Assembly (NCBI RefSeq): GCF_015595025.1
Contig: NZ_JADNRL010000026.1
Span: forward strand, 1 to 64,000
Reading direction: 5' to 3'
Length of the DNA stretch: 64,000 nucleotides
Source of the DNA: Halomonas sp. KAO
GTDB taxonomy: Bacteria; Pseudomonadota; Gammaproteobacteria; Pseudomonadales; Halomonadaceae
Shown here piece after piece: positions 43,976-54,203 of the stretch. The position numbers were made by a program, and so were the translations under genes. A model generated the notes under the pieces. The model was not told where the DNA came from and did no database searches. It saw only the letters and a list, made by a program, of their open reading frames with translations. Numbering within the stretch: the first letter of the stretch is position 1; every line of letters starts with the position of its first letter.

Positions 43976-45355
43976 CTATTGCGGAATGCCACCTCGCGTC
44001 AACGCGGCCGGGTCCAGCAGCCGCTCCAGCTCTTCGCGGGAGAGTTCGGTCTGCTCCTCAGCCACCTCGATGATCGGCCTGCCGGCCTGATAGGCCTGCT
44101 TGGCGATGGCCGCCGCAGCGTTGTAGCCGATCACCGAGTTCAGCGCCGTGACCAGGATGGGGTTGCGTGACAGCGGCTCGGCGAGTTTGTCTTCACGCAC
44201 CTGGAAAGTGGCGATGGTCCGATTGCCGAGCAGCCAGGCGGTGTTGCTCATCAGGGTGATCGAGCTCAGCAGGTTGTGAGCCACCAGCGGCAGCATCACA
44301 TTGAGCTGAAAATTGCCGCTCTGCCCGGCAACGGTAACCGCGGTATCGAGCCCGATCACCTGAGCGGCCGCCTGGGCCGCCGATTCCGGAATGACCGGGT
44401 TGACCTTGCCCGGCATGATCGAGCTGCCCGGCTGCAGGGCCTCGAGCTCGATCTCGCCGAGGCCCGCCAGTGGACCGGAGTTCATCCAGCGCAGGTCATT
44501 GGCGATCTTCATGATCACGCAGGCCAGGCCCCTGAGCTGGCCGGAGAGCTCCACCGCCGCATCCTGGGAACCCAGGCTGGCGAAGAAGCTGTCATTGGGG
44601 GTAAAGGCGAGACCGGTCTGGGCGGAGAGCTCCGCGGCCATACGGGTGGCAAATTCGGGATGGGCATTGATCCCCGTTCCTACCGCCGTGCCCCCCTGCG
44701 CCAGCCGACAGAGCCTGACCAGGGCACTGTCGAAACGCTCGATCGCCTGCCCCAGCTGGCTCGACCAGCCACCCAGCTCCTGGCTCATGCGCAAGGGCAT
44801 GGCGTCCATCAGATGGGTGCGACCGGTCTTGACCACACCGTCGAGCTCAGTGGCGCGATGGTCGATGGTCTCACGCAGATGCACCAGGGCCGGCCGTAGC
44901 CGGTTGGTCACCTCCAGCGCCGCCGCGACATGAATGGCGGTGGGAATCACATCGTTGCTGGACTGCCCCATATTGACATGGTCATTGGGGCCCACCTCCA
45001 CCCCCTCACGGCTGGCAAGGTTGGCCAGCACCTCGTTGACGTTCATATTGCTGGAGGTACCGGAGCCGGTCTGGAAGACGTCCACCGGGAAGTGATCATC
45101 ATGCTCACCACGAATCACCTTCTCGGCGGCGGTGACGATCGCCTCCGCGCGTTTGGCATCGAGCAGGCCCAGCTCGGCATTTACCCGTGCCGCGGCCAGC
45201 TTGATGCGGGCGATGGCATGGATGAAGGGGGCCGGCATCGCCTGACCCGAGACCGGGAAGTTGTTGACCGCACGCTGGGTCTGGGCCCCATAGAGCGCCT
45301 CCGCCGGCACCTCCAGTGCTCCCATGCTGTCACGTTCGCTACGTGTCGCGTTCAT
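43976..45355 (-). CDS. fumC: Class II fumarate hydratase FumC
   Basis: Interconverts fumarate and malate in the TCA cycle; iron-independent homotetramer. The 459-residue length is standard. FQTGSGTSSNMNVNEV near 93, GQSSNDVIPTA near 130, KTGRTHLMDAMPL near 177 and the signature GSSIMPGKVNPV near 310 are present. The ATG at 45355 has AGGAGG six bases upstream; the open frame extends further but is antisense to the phasin gene. Convergent with the EEP gene. Confidence 0.96.
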   Translation of the reverse strand: MNATRSERDSMGALEVPAEALYGAQTQRAVNNFPVSGQAMPAPFIHAIARIKLAAARVNAELGLLDAKRAEAIVTAAEKVIRGEHDDHFPVDVFQTGSGTSSNMNVNEVLANLASREGVEVGPNDHVNMGQSSNDVIPTAIHVAAALEVTNRLRPALVHLRETIDHRATELDGVVKTGRTHLMDAMPLRMSQELGGWSSQLGQAIERFDSALVRLCRLAQGGTAVGTGINAHPEFATRMAAELSAQTGLAFTPNDSFFASLGSQDAAVELSGQLRGLACVIMKIANDLRWMNSGPLAGLGEIELEALQPGSSIMPGKVNPVIPESAAQAAAQVIGLDTAVTVAGQSGNFQLNVMLPLVAHNLLSSITLMSNTAWLLGNRTIATFQVREDKLAEPLSRNPILVTALNSVIGYNAAAAIAKQAYQAGRPIIEVAEEQTELSREELERLLDPAALTRGGIPQ

Positions 45356-45469
45356 CTCTCGCCTCCTGATGTGGGCAGTGAATGACTCCCTCCCACCATG
45401 GTGCCACCGGGCGGATTCGGCAAGGCCCACCTCTCCCTGCACTCGTCGAGATAATCGGCGATATCGATG

Positions 45470-45501
45470 TTGCGCTGCACAAGATGCCCTGCTATTGTGC
45501 A
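45470..45501 (+). promoter_or_regulatory. Phasin promoter with overlapping dyad
   Basis: TTGCGC (45470-45475), 17 bp, TATTGT (45493-45498) with an extended -10 TG at 45490-45491. TGCACAA (45476-45482) and TTGTGCA (45495-45501) form a dyad across the promoter, resembling the TGC-rich sites bound by PhaR-type repressors of phasin genes. Confidence 0.55.
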
Positions 45502-45556
45502 ATGCAACAGAGCAGAAAACGCTCCCATGTGCACAGTGAAACCAGGAGGTTCCACC

Positions 45557-45937
45557 ATGATGAACGCCTTCAACTTCGACACCAAGGCCTTCGATACCAA
45601 GCAGTTCGAGTCCATCTTCTTCGCCCCGGCACGCGCCTATGCCAACCTGGCGGTGGACTACAGCGAGAAGCTGGCCCACGCCCAGCTGGACGCCACCAAG
45701 GCCTACACCGATACCGGCCTGGCCCAGCTTCGCAGCCTGATGAGCGTGAAGGATGCCGAAGGCCTGCGCTCCTACATGGAAGGCCAGCAGAAGGTCGCCA
45801 AGGACCTGGCCGAGCGCCTCAAGGGTGACGCCGAAAAGGTCGCTTCCCTGCAGCAGGACTTTGTCCAGCAGAGCCAGAAGCTGACCGAGGAGAGTGTCAA
45901 GCAGGCTCAGGCGGCCAGCACCAAGGCCAGCCAGTAA
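45557..45937 (+). CDS. phaP: Phasin family protein
   Basis: A 126-residue amphipathic, Ala/Lys/Gln-rich helical protein. FNFDTKAFDTKQFESIFFAPARAY at the N-terminus and the coiled SEKLAHAQLDATKAYTDTGLAQLRSLM region match phasins, which coat polyhydroxyalkanoate granules. AGGAGG stands seven bases before the ATG at 45557. No PHA synthase is in the window, but Halomonas is a known PHA producer. The dyad in its promoter may be a PhaR site. Confidence 0.87.
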   Translation: MMNAFNFDTKAFDTKQFESIFFAPARAYANLAVDYSEKLAHAQLDATKAYTDTGLAQLRSLMSVKDAEGLRSYMEGQQKVAKDLAERLKGDAEKVASLQQDFVQQSQKLTEESVKQAQAASTKASQ

Positions 45938-45986
45938 GCACTGACACCAGGGAGGGAATGCCCTCCCCGCGCTCCGCGAGAGCCTG

Positions 45987-46013
45987 AACCGCCGCCCCAC
46001 CAGGGCGGCGGTT
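45987..46013 (+). terminator. Terminator after the phasin gene
   Basis: Perfect 11-bp stem AACCGCCGCCC/GGGCGGCGGTT with a CACCA loop followed by TGCGTTGG. A smaller GGGAGGG/CCCTCCC hairpin precedes it. Confidence 0.7.
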
Positions 46014-46109
46014 TGCGTTGGTGACGACCTGCCTTCGGCGCCCCTTTTACGCTACCCTTGGTCGAGGCACGGGGCGCCCATCGACACGAAACCGGATAGG
46101 AAGCTCATC

Positions 46110-46661
46110 ATGAAACGCCATATCCCCCTCGTTCTGGCGGCACTGGTGCTGGCTGGCTGCGAGGTCGTCCCCCCCACCCCCACGGAGCGCATCGAAGTCA
46201 TCGAGCGAGGTGAAACCCAGCGCGACGCTCCCCGGGAGGTTCGCCAGGAGCGACGCGAAGCGACGCCTCCACGCGCCGCCAGGGAGGTCGCCTTTCCGGA
46301 GGATGAGTATGCCAGGCTCGACAAGCAGGGCAGCGCAGTCGTATCCGGTCGGCTGACACTGAGCGGGCAACCCATCCCCGATGCCGGCGTCTCGGTGGCA
46401 CCGGTCACCAGCTACTCGGCCGAGGCTGCCGAGAAGGCCCTGGCCGGCATCGCCGTGGAACCCGCCGACCCCAGGGCGAGGGAGTACACCCACACCACGC
46501 GTACCGACGGCAACGGCTATTTTCGGCTCGCCGGCCTGCCCGCCGGCGAGTTCTACGTCTCGGGCGCCGGCCCCGATCCCCGGAGTGGCAAGCCCAGGGT
46601 GGTGATCCGCCAGATCTCGCTGGGTAACGGCCAGCAGCGGGAGGTGTCACTCTCACGCTGA
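46110..46661 (+). CDS. Lipoprotein with carboxypeptidase-regulatory-like domain
   Basis: A 183-residue predicted lipoprotein (lipobox LVLAGC, Cys17). A charged, Arg/Glu/Pro-rich linker is followed by a beta-rich domain at about 75-180 with SGRLTLSGQPIPDAGVSV and TDGNGYFRLAGLPAGEFYV. Such domains are carboxypeptidase-regulatory-like beta sandwiches. Function is unknown. It is convergent with hda. Confidence 0.75.
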   Translation: MKRHIPLVLAALVLAGCEVVPPTPTERIEVIERGETQRDAPREVRQERREATPPRAAREVAFPEDEYARLDKQGSAVVSGRLTLSGQPIPDAGVSVAPVTSYSAEAAEKALAGIAVEPADPRAREYTHTTRTDGNGYFRLAGLPAGEFYVSGAGPDPRSGKPRVVIRQISLGNGQQREVSLSR

Positions 46662-46674
46662 CACCGCGGTGGCC

Positions 46675-47376
46675 CTACCAGCCCAGCGCCTGCTTGACGA
46701 AGGGAATGGTCAGCTTGCGCTGGGCGGAGAGCGAGGCCCGATCCAGCTCCTCCAGCAGGCGGAACAGCTCGTCGAGCCGGCGTGGGCCGCGGTGCAGGAT
46801 ATAGCGAGCCACATCATCGGTGAGCAGCATGCCACGCACCCGGGCGCGTAGCTGGAGGGCAGCCAGGCGCCCCGCATCATCCAGCCCCTGGACATGAAAG
46901 GTCACGCCCCAGGTCAGGCGCGAGGCCAGGTCGGGCAACTTCACGGGTAGCTGGCGTGGTGGCGCCTCGGCGGCCACTATCAGTCGCTTTCCGGCATCAC
47001 GCAGGCGGTTGTAGGCGTGAAACAGCGCCTCCTCCCAGCGCGGCCGGCCCACCACCCGCTCCAGATCATCGATGGCCACCAGATCCAGACGCTCGATATC
47101 CTCGAGCATCAACGGGGGGAAGTGGCCAAGCTCCTCCAGCGGCAGATACAGCGCACGCCGATCCTGATCCGAGGCCCCGTGGCAGGCCGCCTGAAGAAGA
47201 TGGCTCCGCCCCACGCCCGGCGCGCCCCACAGGTAGAGGAAGGGCTCCCCCTCCTGTTCCAGCTGCTGGGCCAGGCGCCCCACCAGGGTGGCATTGGGGC
47301 CGGCGTGAAAGTTGGCGAAAGTGGCATCGTCACGCAGCCCCACGCCCAGTGGCAGCTGCGCGGGCGCACGGCTCAT
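46675..47376 (-). CDS. hda: DnaA regulatory inactivator Hda
   Basis: A 233-residue DnaA-like AAA+ protein that, with the beta clamp, stimulates ATP hydrolysis by DnaA. The N-terminal QLPLGV is a clamp-binding motif. Walker A is WGAPGVGRSHLLQA near 50, Walker B is VAIDDLE, and the sensor regions and arginine-rich C-terminus follow. It overlaps perM by four bases (ATGA), an arrangement shared with Pseudomonas. Confidence 0.93.
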   Translation of the reverse strand: MSRAPAQLPLGVGLRDDATFANFHAGPNATLVGRLAQQLEQEGEPFLYLWGAPGVGRSHLLQAACHGASDQDRRALYLPLEELGHFPPLMLEDIERLDLVAIDDLERVVGRPRWEEALFHAYNRLRDAGKRLIVAAEAPPRQLPVKLPDLASRLTWGVTFHVQGLDDAGRLAALQLRARVRGMLLTDDVARYILHRGPRRLDELFRLLEELDRASLSAQRKLTIPFVKQALGW

Positions 47377-48452
47377 GGTGACTCCTTGTCGTGGCGATGA
47401 TTGTGGGTCTCGTCGTACAAGGCACTACTCTTGTAACGGGCATTGAGTTCCCGCAAGAGTACCATGATCACGGCCGCGGCCGGCAGCGCCAGCAGCACTC
47501 CGGTAAAGCCGAACAGATTGCCACCGGCCAGTACCGCGAAGATCACCGCCACCGGATGCAAACCTATCTTGTCGCCCAGCAGCTTGGGCTGCAGCACCAC
47601 GCTTTCGACCACCTGGCCGAAACCGAACACGGCGGCCACGCCCAGCAGCATCCACCACTCACCGCTCTGGAAGAAGGCCACCACCCCCGCCACGCTGATG
47701 CCGACGATGACACCCAGATAGGGCACGATGCTGGCCAGCCCCGACAGCAGGCCGATCAACAGGCCGAAACGCACGCCCAGCAGCGTGAGGCCGATGGCAT
47801 AGATGATGCCCAGGCACAGCATCACGATCAGCTGGCCGCGCAGGAACGACGACAGCACCTCGTCACACTGGCCGGCCAGGCGCTTCGCGGTATCTTCCCA
47901 GCGCCTCGGCAGCCAGTCACGCACCTTGGCCACCAGGACGTCCCAGTCGAGCAGCAGATAGAAGGTGACGACAGGAATCAGCGCCAGATTGCCGATCCAG
48001 CCGACCAGCGCCAGACCCGAGCGCGATACCCCGGAGAGCAGGCTCGCCGCGAAGGTGCCGGTCTCCTTCCAGTTATCCACCACCGCCTGACGCAGGGCAT
48101 CGATATCGGTGGTGAGGTCCAGGCCGGTCAACGACTGGACCCTCGGCACCATCGTCTGCTGCACCCAGCTGAGCACCGCCGGCAGCGACTCCACCAGCTG
48201 GCCGAGCTGACGCCCCAGCACCGGCACGACCAGCAGCAGGGCGACCACGATGACCAGTATCAGCAGCAGGAACACCAGCGATACGGAGAGTCGACGGGAG
48301 AGTCCCAGTGCCTCCAGGCGGTCGGCCAGGGGATCACCGAGATAGGCCAGCACCATGCTGACGAAGAACGGCATCAACACCGGCTCGATACTGATAAAGA
48401 ACCACAACGCCAGCGCTGCCACCCCGGCTGCAACCCACCACTGCCTGCGCAT
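47373..48452 (-). CDS. perM: PerM/AI-2E transporter family protein
   Basis: A 359-residue membrane protein with about eight helices and a periplasmic amphipathic region. [12 protein letters not shown] near 162 and the C-terminal [18 protein letters not shown], plus [20 protein letters not shown], are typical of the AI-2E/PerM family. Substrate is uncertain despite the family name. It diverges from purM and is coupled to hda. Confidence 0.9.
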   Translation of the reverse strand: MRRQWWVAAGVAALALWFFISIEPVLMPFFVSMVLAYLGDPLADRLEALGLSRRLSVSLVFLLLILVIVVALLLVVPVLGRQLGQLVESLPAVLSWVQQTMVPRVQSLTGLDLTTDIDALRQAVVDNWKETGTFAASLLSGVSRSGLALVGWIGNLALIPVVTFYLLLDWDVLVAKVRDWLPRRWEDTAKRLAGQCDEVLSSFLRGQLIVMLCLGIIYAIGLTLLGVRFGLLIGLLSGLASIVPYLGVIVGISVAGVVAFFQSGEWWMLLGVAAVFGFGQVVESVVLQPKLLGDKIGLHPVAVIFAVLAGGNLFGFTGVLLALPAAAVIMVLLRELNARYKSSALYDETHNHRHDKESP

Positions 48453-48484
48453 TGCTACCTCCTTGTTTCGCGACCGCCGACGGG

Positions 48485-48513
48485 CTGCCAGCCGTTCGCG
48501 GTGATGCTACAAT
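48485..48513 (+). promoter_or_regulatory. Predicted promoter of purM-purN
   Basis: CTGCCA (48485-48490), 17 bp, TACAAT (48508-48513) with an extended -10 TG. Transcription would start near 48520, leaving a leader of about 58 bases. Confidence 0.5.
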
Positions 48514-48577
48514 TCTGGCCCTGATTTGCCTACCATGCGGCGACTCTCGCTGCATCGACTACCCGACAGGACTCCCG

Positions 48578-49638
<1,061 letters not shown>

Positions 49639-49642
<4 letters not shown>

Positions 49643-50376
49643 GCGAGCGTTACGAGGGCGACACCTTGCAGGACTTCACCCCGGAACCCGCCGACACCCG
49701 CCGGGTGGTGGTGCTGATCTCCGGCAACGGCAGCAACCTTCAGGCGTTGATCGATGCCCAGACCCACGACGAGCTGGGTGGCGAGATCGTTGCGGTCGTC
49801 TCCAACGAGCCCAATGCCTACGGGCTGACTCGTGCTCGGGAGGCGGGTATCGATGCCGTGGTGCTACCCCACCGCGAGTACGAGAGCCGCGACGCCTACG
49901 ATGGCGCCCTGATCAAGGTGATCGAGCGCCACGAGCCGGACCTGGTCGTCCTCGCCGGCTTCATGCGTATTCTCACCCCGCGTTTCGTGCAGCGCTTCAT
50001 GGGACGGCTGATCAATATCCACCCGTCACTGCTGCCCGACTACCAGGGCCTCAACACCCATGCCCGGGCACTGGCCGACGGCGTCACCCAGCACGGCTGC
50101 AGCGTGCACTTCGTTACCGAGGAACTCGACGGCGGCCCGGTCCTGATGCAGGCCGTGGTCGAACTCGCCGAAGGGGAGAACGAGGAAACGCTGAAGGAGA
50201 AGGTGCATGCCCGGGAGCACCTGATCTACCCCATCGCCGTGAAGTGGTGCCTGGAGGGACGCCTGCAGTTCACGGGCCAGGGGGCGACCCTGGATGGCAC
50301 GCCGCTACCGCCCCAGGGCCTGCGCATGTCCCATGCCGATGCCGCCGAGGAGCTGGACGAGGATCTGGAGCCGTAA
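49639..50376 (+). CDS. purN: GAR transformylase PurN
   Basis: Folate-dependent phosphoribosylglycinamide formyltransferase, third step of purine synthesis. The 245 residues include a short N-terminal extension before the usual start region [17 protein letters not shown] near 23. Catalytic Asn and His lie in [14 protein letters not shown], and the Asp in [16 protein letters not shown]. The C-terminus is also extended by about 25 acidic residues. Followed by a strong terminator. Confidence 0.96.
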
Positions 50377-50394
50377 GCTGAAAGCCAGATAGTC

Positions 50395-50436
50395 AAAAGC
50401 GAACCTCACCAGCCTTGTGGCGGTGGGGTTCGCTTT
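50395..50436 (+). terminator. Bidirectional terminator between purN and dcd
   Basis: A 16-bp stem AAAAGCGAACCTCACC/GGTGGGGTTCGCTTTT with one G-T pair, flanked by A and T runs so it works on both strands. The outer flanks (AGCCGTAAGCTGAAAGCC and GGCTTCAAGCTTGTGGCT) are themselves partly complementary and recall the heptamer region at 43.8 kb. Confidence 0.9.
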
Positions 50437-50487
50437 TTCTGACGGCTTCAAGCTTGTGGCTGACAGCACCCGGGTGCAGCCCGGGTC

Positions 50488-51054
50488 TCAGGTACGCGGC
50501 AGGGTCACACCCCGCTGACCCATATATTTTCCGCCACGATCCTTGTAGGAGGTCGCGCACACCTCGTCGGACTCCAGGAACAGCATCTGGGCCACGCCCT
50601 CGTTGGCGTAGATCTTGGCCGGCAGGTTAGTGGTATTGGAGAACTCCAGGGTGACATGCCCCTCCCACTCGGGCTCCAGCGGGGTCACGTTGACGATGAT
50701 GCCACAACGGGCATAGGTGGACTTGCCCAGGCAGATGGTCAGCACACTGCGCGGGATGCGGAAGTACTCCACGGTGCGCGCCAGGGCAAAGGAGTTCGGC
50801 GGGATCACGCAGACGTCCCCCTTCACATCGACGAAGCTCTTGTCGTCGAAGGCCTTGGGATCCACGACCGCCGAGTGAATATTGGTGAACACCTTGAACT
50901 CGTCGGCACAACGCACGTCGTACCCGTAGCTGGACGTTCCGTAGGAGATCACCCGACGCTCGTTCACATAGCGAACCTGATCGGCCTCGAAGGGTTCGAT
51001 CATCCCCTCCTGCTCGGCCATGCGGCGAATCCAGTTGTCGGACTTGATGCTCAT
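50488..51054 (-). CDS. dcd: dCTP deaminase Dcd
   Basis: Converts dCTP to dUTP for thymidylate synthesis. The 188-residue length is standard. [18 protein letters not shown] near 41, [19 protein letters not shown] near 110 (Ser and Arg of the active site) and [10 protein letters not shown] near 133 with the catalytic Glu are intact. It follows mrp by about 105 bp on the same strand. Confidence 0.96.
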   Translation of the reverse strand: MSIKSDNWIRRMAEQEGMIEPFEADQVRYVNERRVISYGTSSYGYDVRCADEFKVFTNIHSAVVDPKAFDDKSFVDVKGDVCVIPPNSFALARTVEYFRIPRSVLTICLGKSTYARCGIIVNVTPLEPEWEGHVTLEFSNTTNLPAKIYANEGVAQMLFLESDEVCATSYKDRGGKYMGQRGVTLPRT

Positions 51055-51158
51055 CGAAACCTATCCTGCGGCTGTGAAAGTCGGGGGCAGACAGTGCCCG
51101 GGGCCGCCATGATAACGGCCACGGGCACGGGCGTCACGCCGTCCCGCTTGTTCAAGGC

Positions 51159-51962
51159 TCAGTCGCTGAACGAGATGCTCGGTCCGTCGCTGGTCTTCCC
51201 CTGCAGCTGTGCGACTACCTGGCGCGCCATGTCCCGGAAGGTGCCGGTCACCTCGCCTTCCGGCTCGGCCACCACCGTGGGCCGGCCACCATCGACCTGC
51301 TCGCGGATGGAGAGCGCGAGTGGCAGACGCCCCAGCACACGGGTTTCGTACTCCTGGGCGATACGCTCGCCGCCCCCCTCGCCGAAGATCGGCTCCGCAT
51401 GACCGCAGTTCGAGCAGGTATGCAGCGACATGTTCTCCACCACCCCGAGCACCGGCACATTGACCTTGCGGAACATCTCGATGCCCTTGCGAGCGTCCAG
51501 CAGCGCGATATCCTGGGGGGTGGTGACGATCACCGCGCCATCCACCGGCACCTTCTGGGCCAGGGTCAGCTGAATGTCGCCGGTGCCCGGGGGCATGTCG
51601 ATAAACAGGTAGTCCAGGTCGTCCCAGACGGTCTGATTCATGAGCTGCTGGAAGGCACCCGCCACCATCGGCCCGCGCCACACCATGGGCTCACGGATAT
51701 CGACCATGAAGGCCATGGACATGGCCTGAATGCCATGGGCCTGGAGCGGATGCATGGCATTCTCGCCGGCGCCCTGAGGCCGAACGCCTTCTCCCACGCC
51801 AAGCATCTGGGCCTGGCTGGGGCCGTGGATATCGGCATCCAGGATGCCCACGCGATAGCCTTCCGCCGCCATGGCCAGGGCCAGGTTAACGGTGACGGTG
51901 GACTTGCCGACGCCGCCCTTGCCGGATGCCACGGCGACAATATGCTTGACCCCTTCGATCAC
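51159..51962 (-). CDS. mrp: Iron-sulfur cluster carrier ApbC/Mrp (short form)
   Basis: A 267-residue P-loop ATPase that carries and transfers Fe-S clusters. The deviant Walker A is ASGKGGVGKSTVTVNLA near residue 11, and HTCSNCGH near 195 is the cluster-binding CxxC. It lacks the N-terminal MIP18-like domain of E. coli Mrp. The GTG at 51962 is preferred because AAGGAG stands six bases upstream and because the ATG at 52022 overlaps a perfect TATAAT. Starting at 52022 would add 20 residues. Confidence 0.88.
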   Translation of the reverse strand: MIEGVKHIVAVASGKGGVGKSTVTVNLALAMAAEGYRVGILDADIHGPSQAQMLGVGEGVRPQGAGENAMHPLQAHGIQAMSMAFMVDIREPMVWRGPMVAGAFQQLMNQTVWDDLDYLFIDMPPGTGDIQLTLAQKVPVDGAVIVTTPQDIALLDARKGIEMFRKVNVPVLGVVENMSLHTCSNCGHAEPIFGEGGGERIAQEYETRVLGRLPLALSIREQVDGGRPTVVAEPEGEVTGTFRDMARQVVAQLQGKTSDGPSISFSD

Positions 51963-52020
51963 GTCCTGCTCCTTCTCTTTAGATTTATCGGGCCGGCTCG
52001 CGGCCGACAGGCTAAGTACC

Positions 52021-52026
52021 ATTATA
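52021..52026 (-). promoter_or_regulatory. -10 element of mrp
   Basis: A perfect TATAAT on the minus strand, 59 bases before the GTG start. The -35 region is weak (TTCGGT at 17 bp). Confidence 0.4.
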
Positions 52027-52064
52027 CGCCCTGGGGCAAGACGACCGAACCCGCCATAAACGAA

Positions 52065-52087
52065 TGGCGGGCCTTGAAGGCCCGCCA
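52065..52087 (-). terminator. Terminator after the coiled-coil gene
   Basis: Perfect 10-bp stem TGGCGGGCCT/AGGCCCGCCA with a three-base loop. On the minus strand it is followed by TTCGTTTATGG and separates the coiled-coil gene from mrp. Confidence 0.7.
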
Positions 52088-52117
52088 CCGCATATCCCTG
52101 GCCGAGGTCGGCCCCTC

Positions 52118-53323
52118 TCAATCTTGCTGAGTGGATGCCTCGACTTCATCCTTGGCATCCGACTCAGGGTCGGCGGCTTCACTCTCCTTGCCCTGGGCCG
52201 ACGCTTCATCACCACCCTGCTCGCTCGACGCCTCACTGCCCTGCTGGGCACTTCCAGCCTCGGTGTCCTCGCCGGTTTCACTCTGGGTGGCCGAGGACGA
52301 TGCCGCCTCGCCGCTCGCGGCGCTTGACGCCTCGCTACCCATCTCCAGCGACTCGAGCTTGCGACGCCAGGAGGCCAGCTGGGACTCCAGCTCCTGAAGC
52401 TGCGTCTCTCGACTCTCGACCTTGCTCTCCACGTCGGCAAGCTCATCACGACCGATGTCGATGGCAAGCTGGGTATCCTCGAGCTGACGCTGGGCATCCT
52501 TGACCGCCTGCTGGGCCGCATCACGCTCCTTGCCCAGTGAGTCGAGCTCCTGAGACAGGGCATCACGCTCTTCACCAAGCTCCGTCAGCCGAGTCTGCAG
52601 GTCATCGAGCTCGGCCTTGCTGGACTCGACCTCCTCCTTGAGCGTCGCCTTGCTCTCCTCCAGAGAGGCGATCTCTTCCTTCAGGCCATCCAGGCTGGAC
52701 TCCGCCTGCTGACGTGCCTCCTCGGCCGCCTGACGCTCCTCCACCGCGGTCTGGCGCGCCTGTTCGGCCTCCTGACGCTGGGCCTCGGCCTCCTGGCGGG
52801 CACTCTCGGCGGATTCACGCGCCTCTTCGGCGTCATGCCGCGCCTGCTCCACGGTATCGCGCTCCTGCTTCAGCTCCTTCAGGGCCTGCTCGAGCGTCGC
52901 CTGCTCCTCTTCGAGGGTCGCGATACTGGTCTCCAGGGCCTGCTGGGACTCCTGCAGCTCCTCGATTCGGCTCTCGGCGCTGGTGATCTCGGCCTGAACG
53001 GCTTCCAGGCGCTCCTGTGCCTCGGCCTCACGCGCCTGGACATCGTCCTCCAGGGCCTGACGACGCTGCTCGAGTTCGGCGATTTCGGCCTCCAGCGCCT
53101 CGACCTCCTTCCCGGCCTGCCGATGCTCCTCCAGCTGAGTGCTCAATGCCTGGTTGCGCGACTCGAGCACCGCCATCTCGGCCTCCAGCGTCTCCCTCGC
53201 CTCCTTGTGGCTGCCGGCACTGGACTGGGCGATGATCGCCCAGACGATGCCGACGGCTGCCACCCCGGCGAGGCCACGCACGCGATTGTCCTTGAACGGT
53301 GATGTCTGACTGGTTTCCGACAT
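52118..53323 (-). CDS. Membrane-anchored long coiled-coil protein, function unknown
   Basis: A 401-residue protein. One transmembrane helix at about 16-34 is followed by an almost unbroken Glu/Gln/Arg/Ala-rich coiled coil (40-330). An acidic Ser/Gly/Glu/Ala tail then runs to the C-terminus. The short N-terminus is most likely cytoplasmic and the coiled coil periplasmic. The coiled coil has internal near-repeats such as ARQEAEAQRQEAEQARQ. No enzymatic motif is seen. It has AAGGA before its ATG and lies alone. A spacer or cell-envelope scaffold is possible but unproven. Confidence 0.7.
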   Translation of the reverse strand: MSETSQTSPFKDNRVRGLAGVAAVGIVWAIIAQSSAGSHKEARETLEAEMAVLESRNQALSTQLEEHRQAGKEVEALEAEIAELEQRRQALEDDVQAREAEAQERLEAVQAEITSAESRIEELQESQQALETSIATLEEEQATLEQALKELKQERDTVEQARHDAEEARESAESARQEAEAQRQEAEQARQTAVEERQAAEEARQQAESSLDGLKEEIASLEESKATLKEEVESSKAELDDLQTRLTELGEERDALSQELDSLGKERDAAQQAVKDAQRQLEDTQLAIDIGRDELADVESKVESRETQLQELESQLASWRRKLESLEMGSEASSAASGEAASSSATQSETGEDTEAGSAQQGSEASSEQGGDEASAQGKESEAADPESDAKDEVEASTQQD

Positions 53324-53471
53324 GGATGCATCCTTTTCATTATTGATTCAGCCTGGGGGTCGACACCCGCTCGGCACTCGATGGCCGAAGTCAAGCTGTG
53401 ACCAGTTCTCAGAATCAGCATACAGAGCGGCACCGACCGGGGAAAGGGCCGCCGTATGCCGTCGCCGGGCG

Positions 53472-54203
53472 TTAGAAGCGCTCGTCGCGACGCAGGTAGC
53501 GCCATCGCCCGGCCGGCACCGCACCCAGTGACACGCCACCAATGCGCAGGCGCCGGCTAGCCACCACGCCCAGCCCCACGGCCCGGCACATCGACTCGAA
53601 TTGCCCCGGGGTCACCCCCTTGGCGGCGAAGCGTAGCCGATTCTCGCTTTGCCAGCTGACCTTGCACGCCGTCAGGCGCTGGCCGGTTAGCGTCGAGCCC
53701 TCCCTCAGCGCCGCCAGCCCATGCTCGTCCAGGCTGCCGGTCACATCCACCAGCCACTCCTCCTCCAGCCGCGAGCGCTTCTCCTCGAGGCGTCGGATAA
53801 CACCACGATCCTGGGTGAACACCAGCAAGCCCGTTTCCGCGGGCCCCAGCGGCAGGCAGGTGACCAGGCCACGAAAATGCGCCTTCAACACCCCCTTTCC
53901 GGCAGGGTCCTCCGACCAGTGGGTGCCCTTGCCAATCACGCGTCTAGCCAGATCCTCTCCCTCGCTAGCGTCCATATCGGCAGGACAATGGTAGAGCAGC
54001 GTCGCCGGCGGAATCTCCCGGGGGGTGGCTCCCGGCAGCAGCGTGATCGCCTGGTCGACGACCTTGAACTGGGGCTCCTCGACGACCCGGCCGTCGACGC
54101 TCACCCAGCCTCCGGCAATATAGAGTTCGGCCTCGCGCCGTGAGCAGGGCAGCTCACGAGCCAGCCGCTTGGAGAGTCGTTCCCCGCCAACCGTTTCATT
54201 CAT
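53472..54203 (-). CDS. RsuA-like pseudouridine synthase fold, catalytic Asp absent
   Basis: A 243-residue protein with an N-terminal S4 RNA-binding domain (residues 8-55, RLSKRLARELPCSRREAELY) and an RsuA/RluF-type domain. Where the family has the catalytic GRLDxxT/SxGLL motif, this protein reads LPLGPAETGLL (117-127), so the essential Asp is Gly120. VTGSLDEHGLAALREG and KVSWQSENRLRFAAKG further show the RsuA fold. The start at 54203 has GGGAGA nine bases upstream. Probably a non-catalytic RNA-binding paralogue. Confidence 0.8.
   Translation of the reverse strand: MNETVGGERLSKRLARELPCSRREAELYIAGGWVSVDGRVVEEPQFKVVDQAITLLPGATPREIPPATLLYHCPADMDASEGEDLARRVIGKGTHWSEDPAGKGVLKAHFRGLVTCLPLGPAETGLLVFTQDRGVIRRLEEKRSRLEEEWLVDVTGSLDEHGLAALREGSTLTGQRLTACKVSWQSENRLRFAAKGVTPGQFESMCRAVGLGVVASRRLRIGGVSLGAVPAGRWRYLRRDERF

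Noticed and set aside
45356..46000. Long in-frame N-terminal extension of fumC
   Set aside because: FumC family proteins start at 45355 with AGGAGG upstream; the extension is antisense to the phasin gene.
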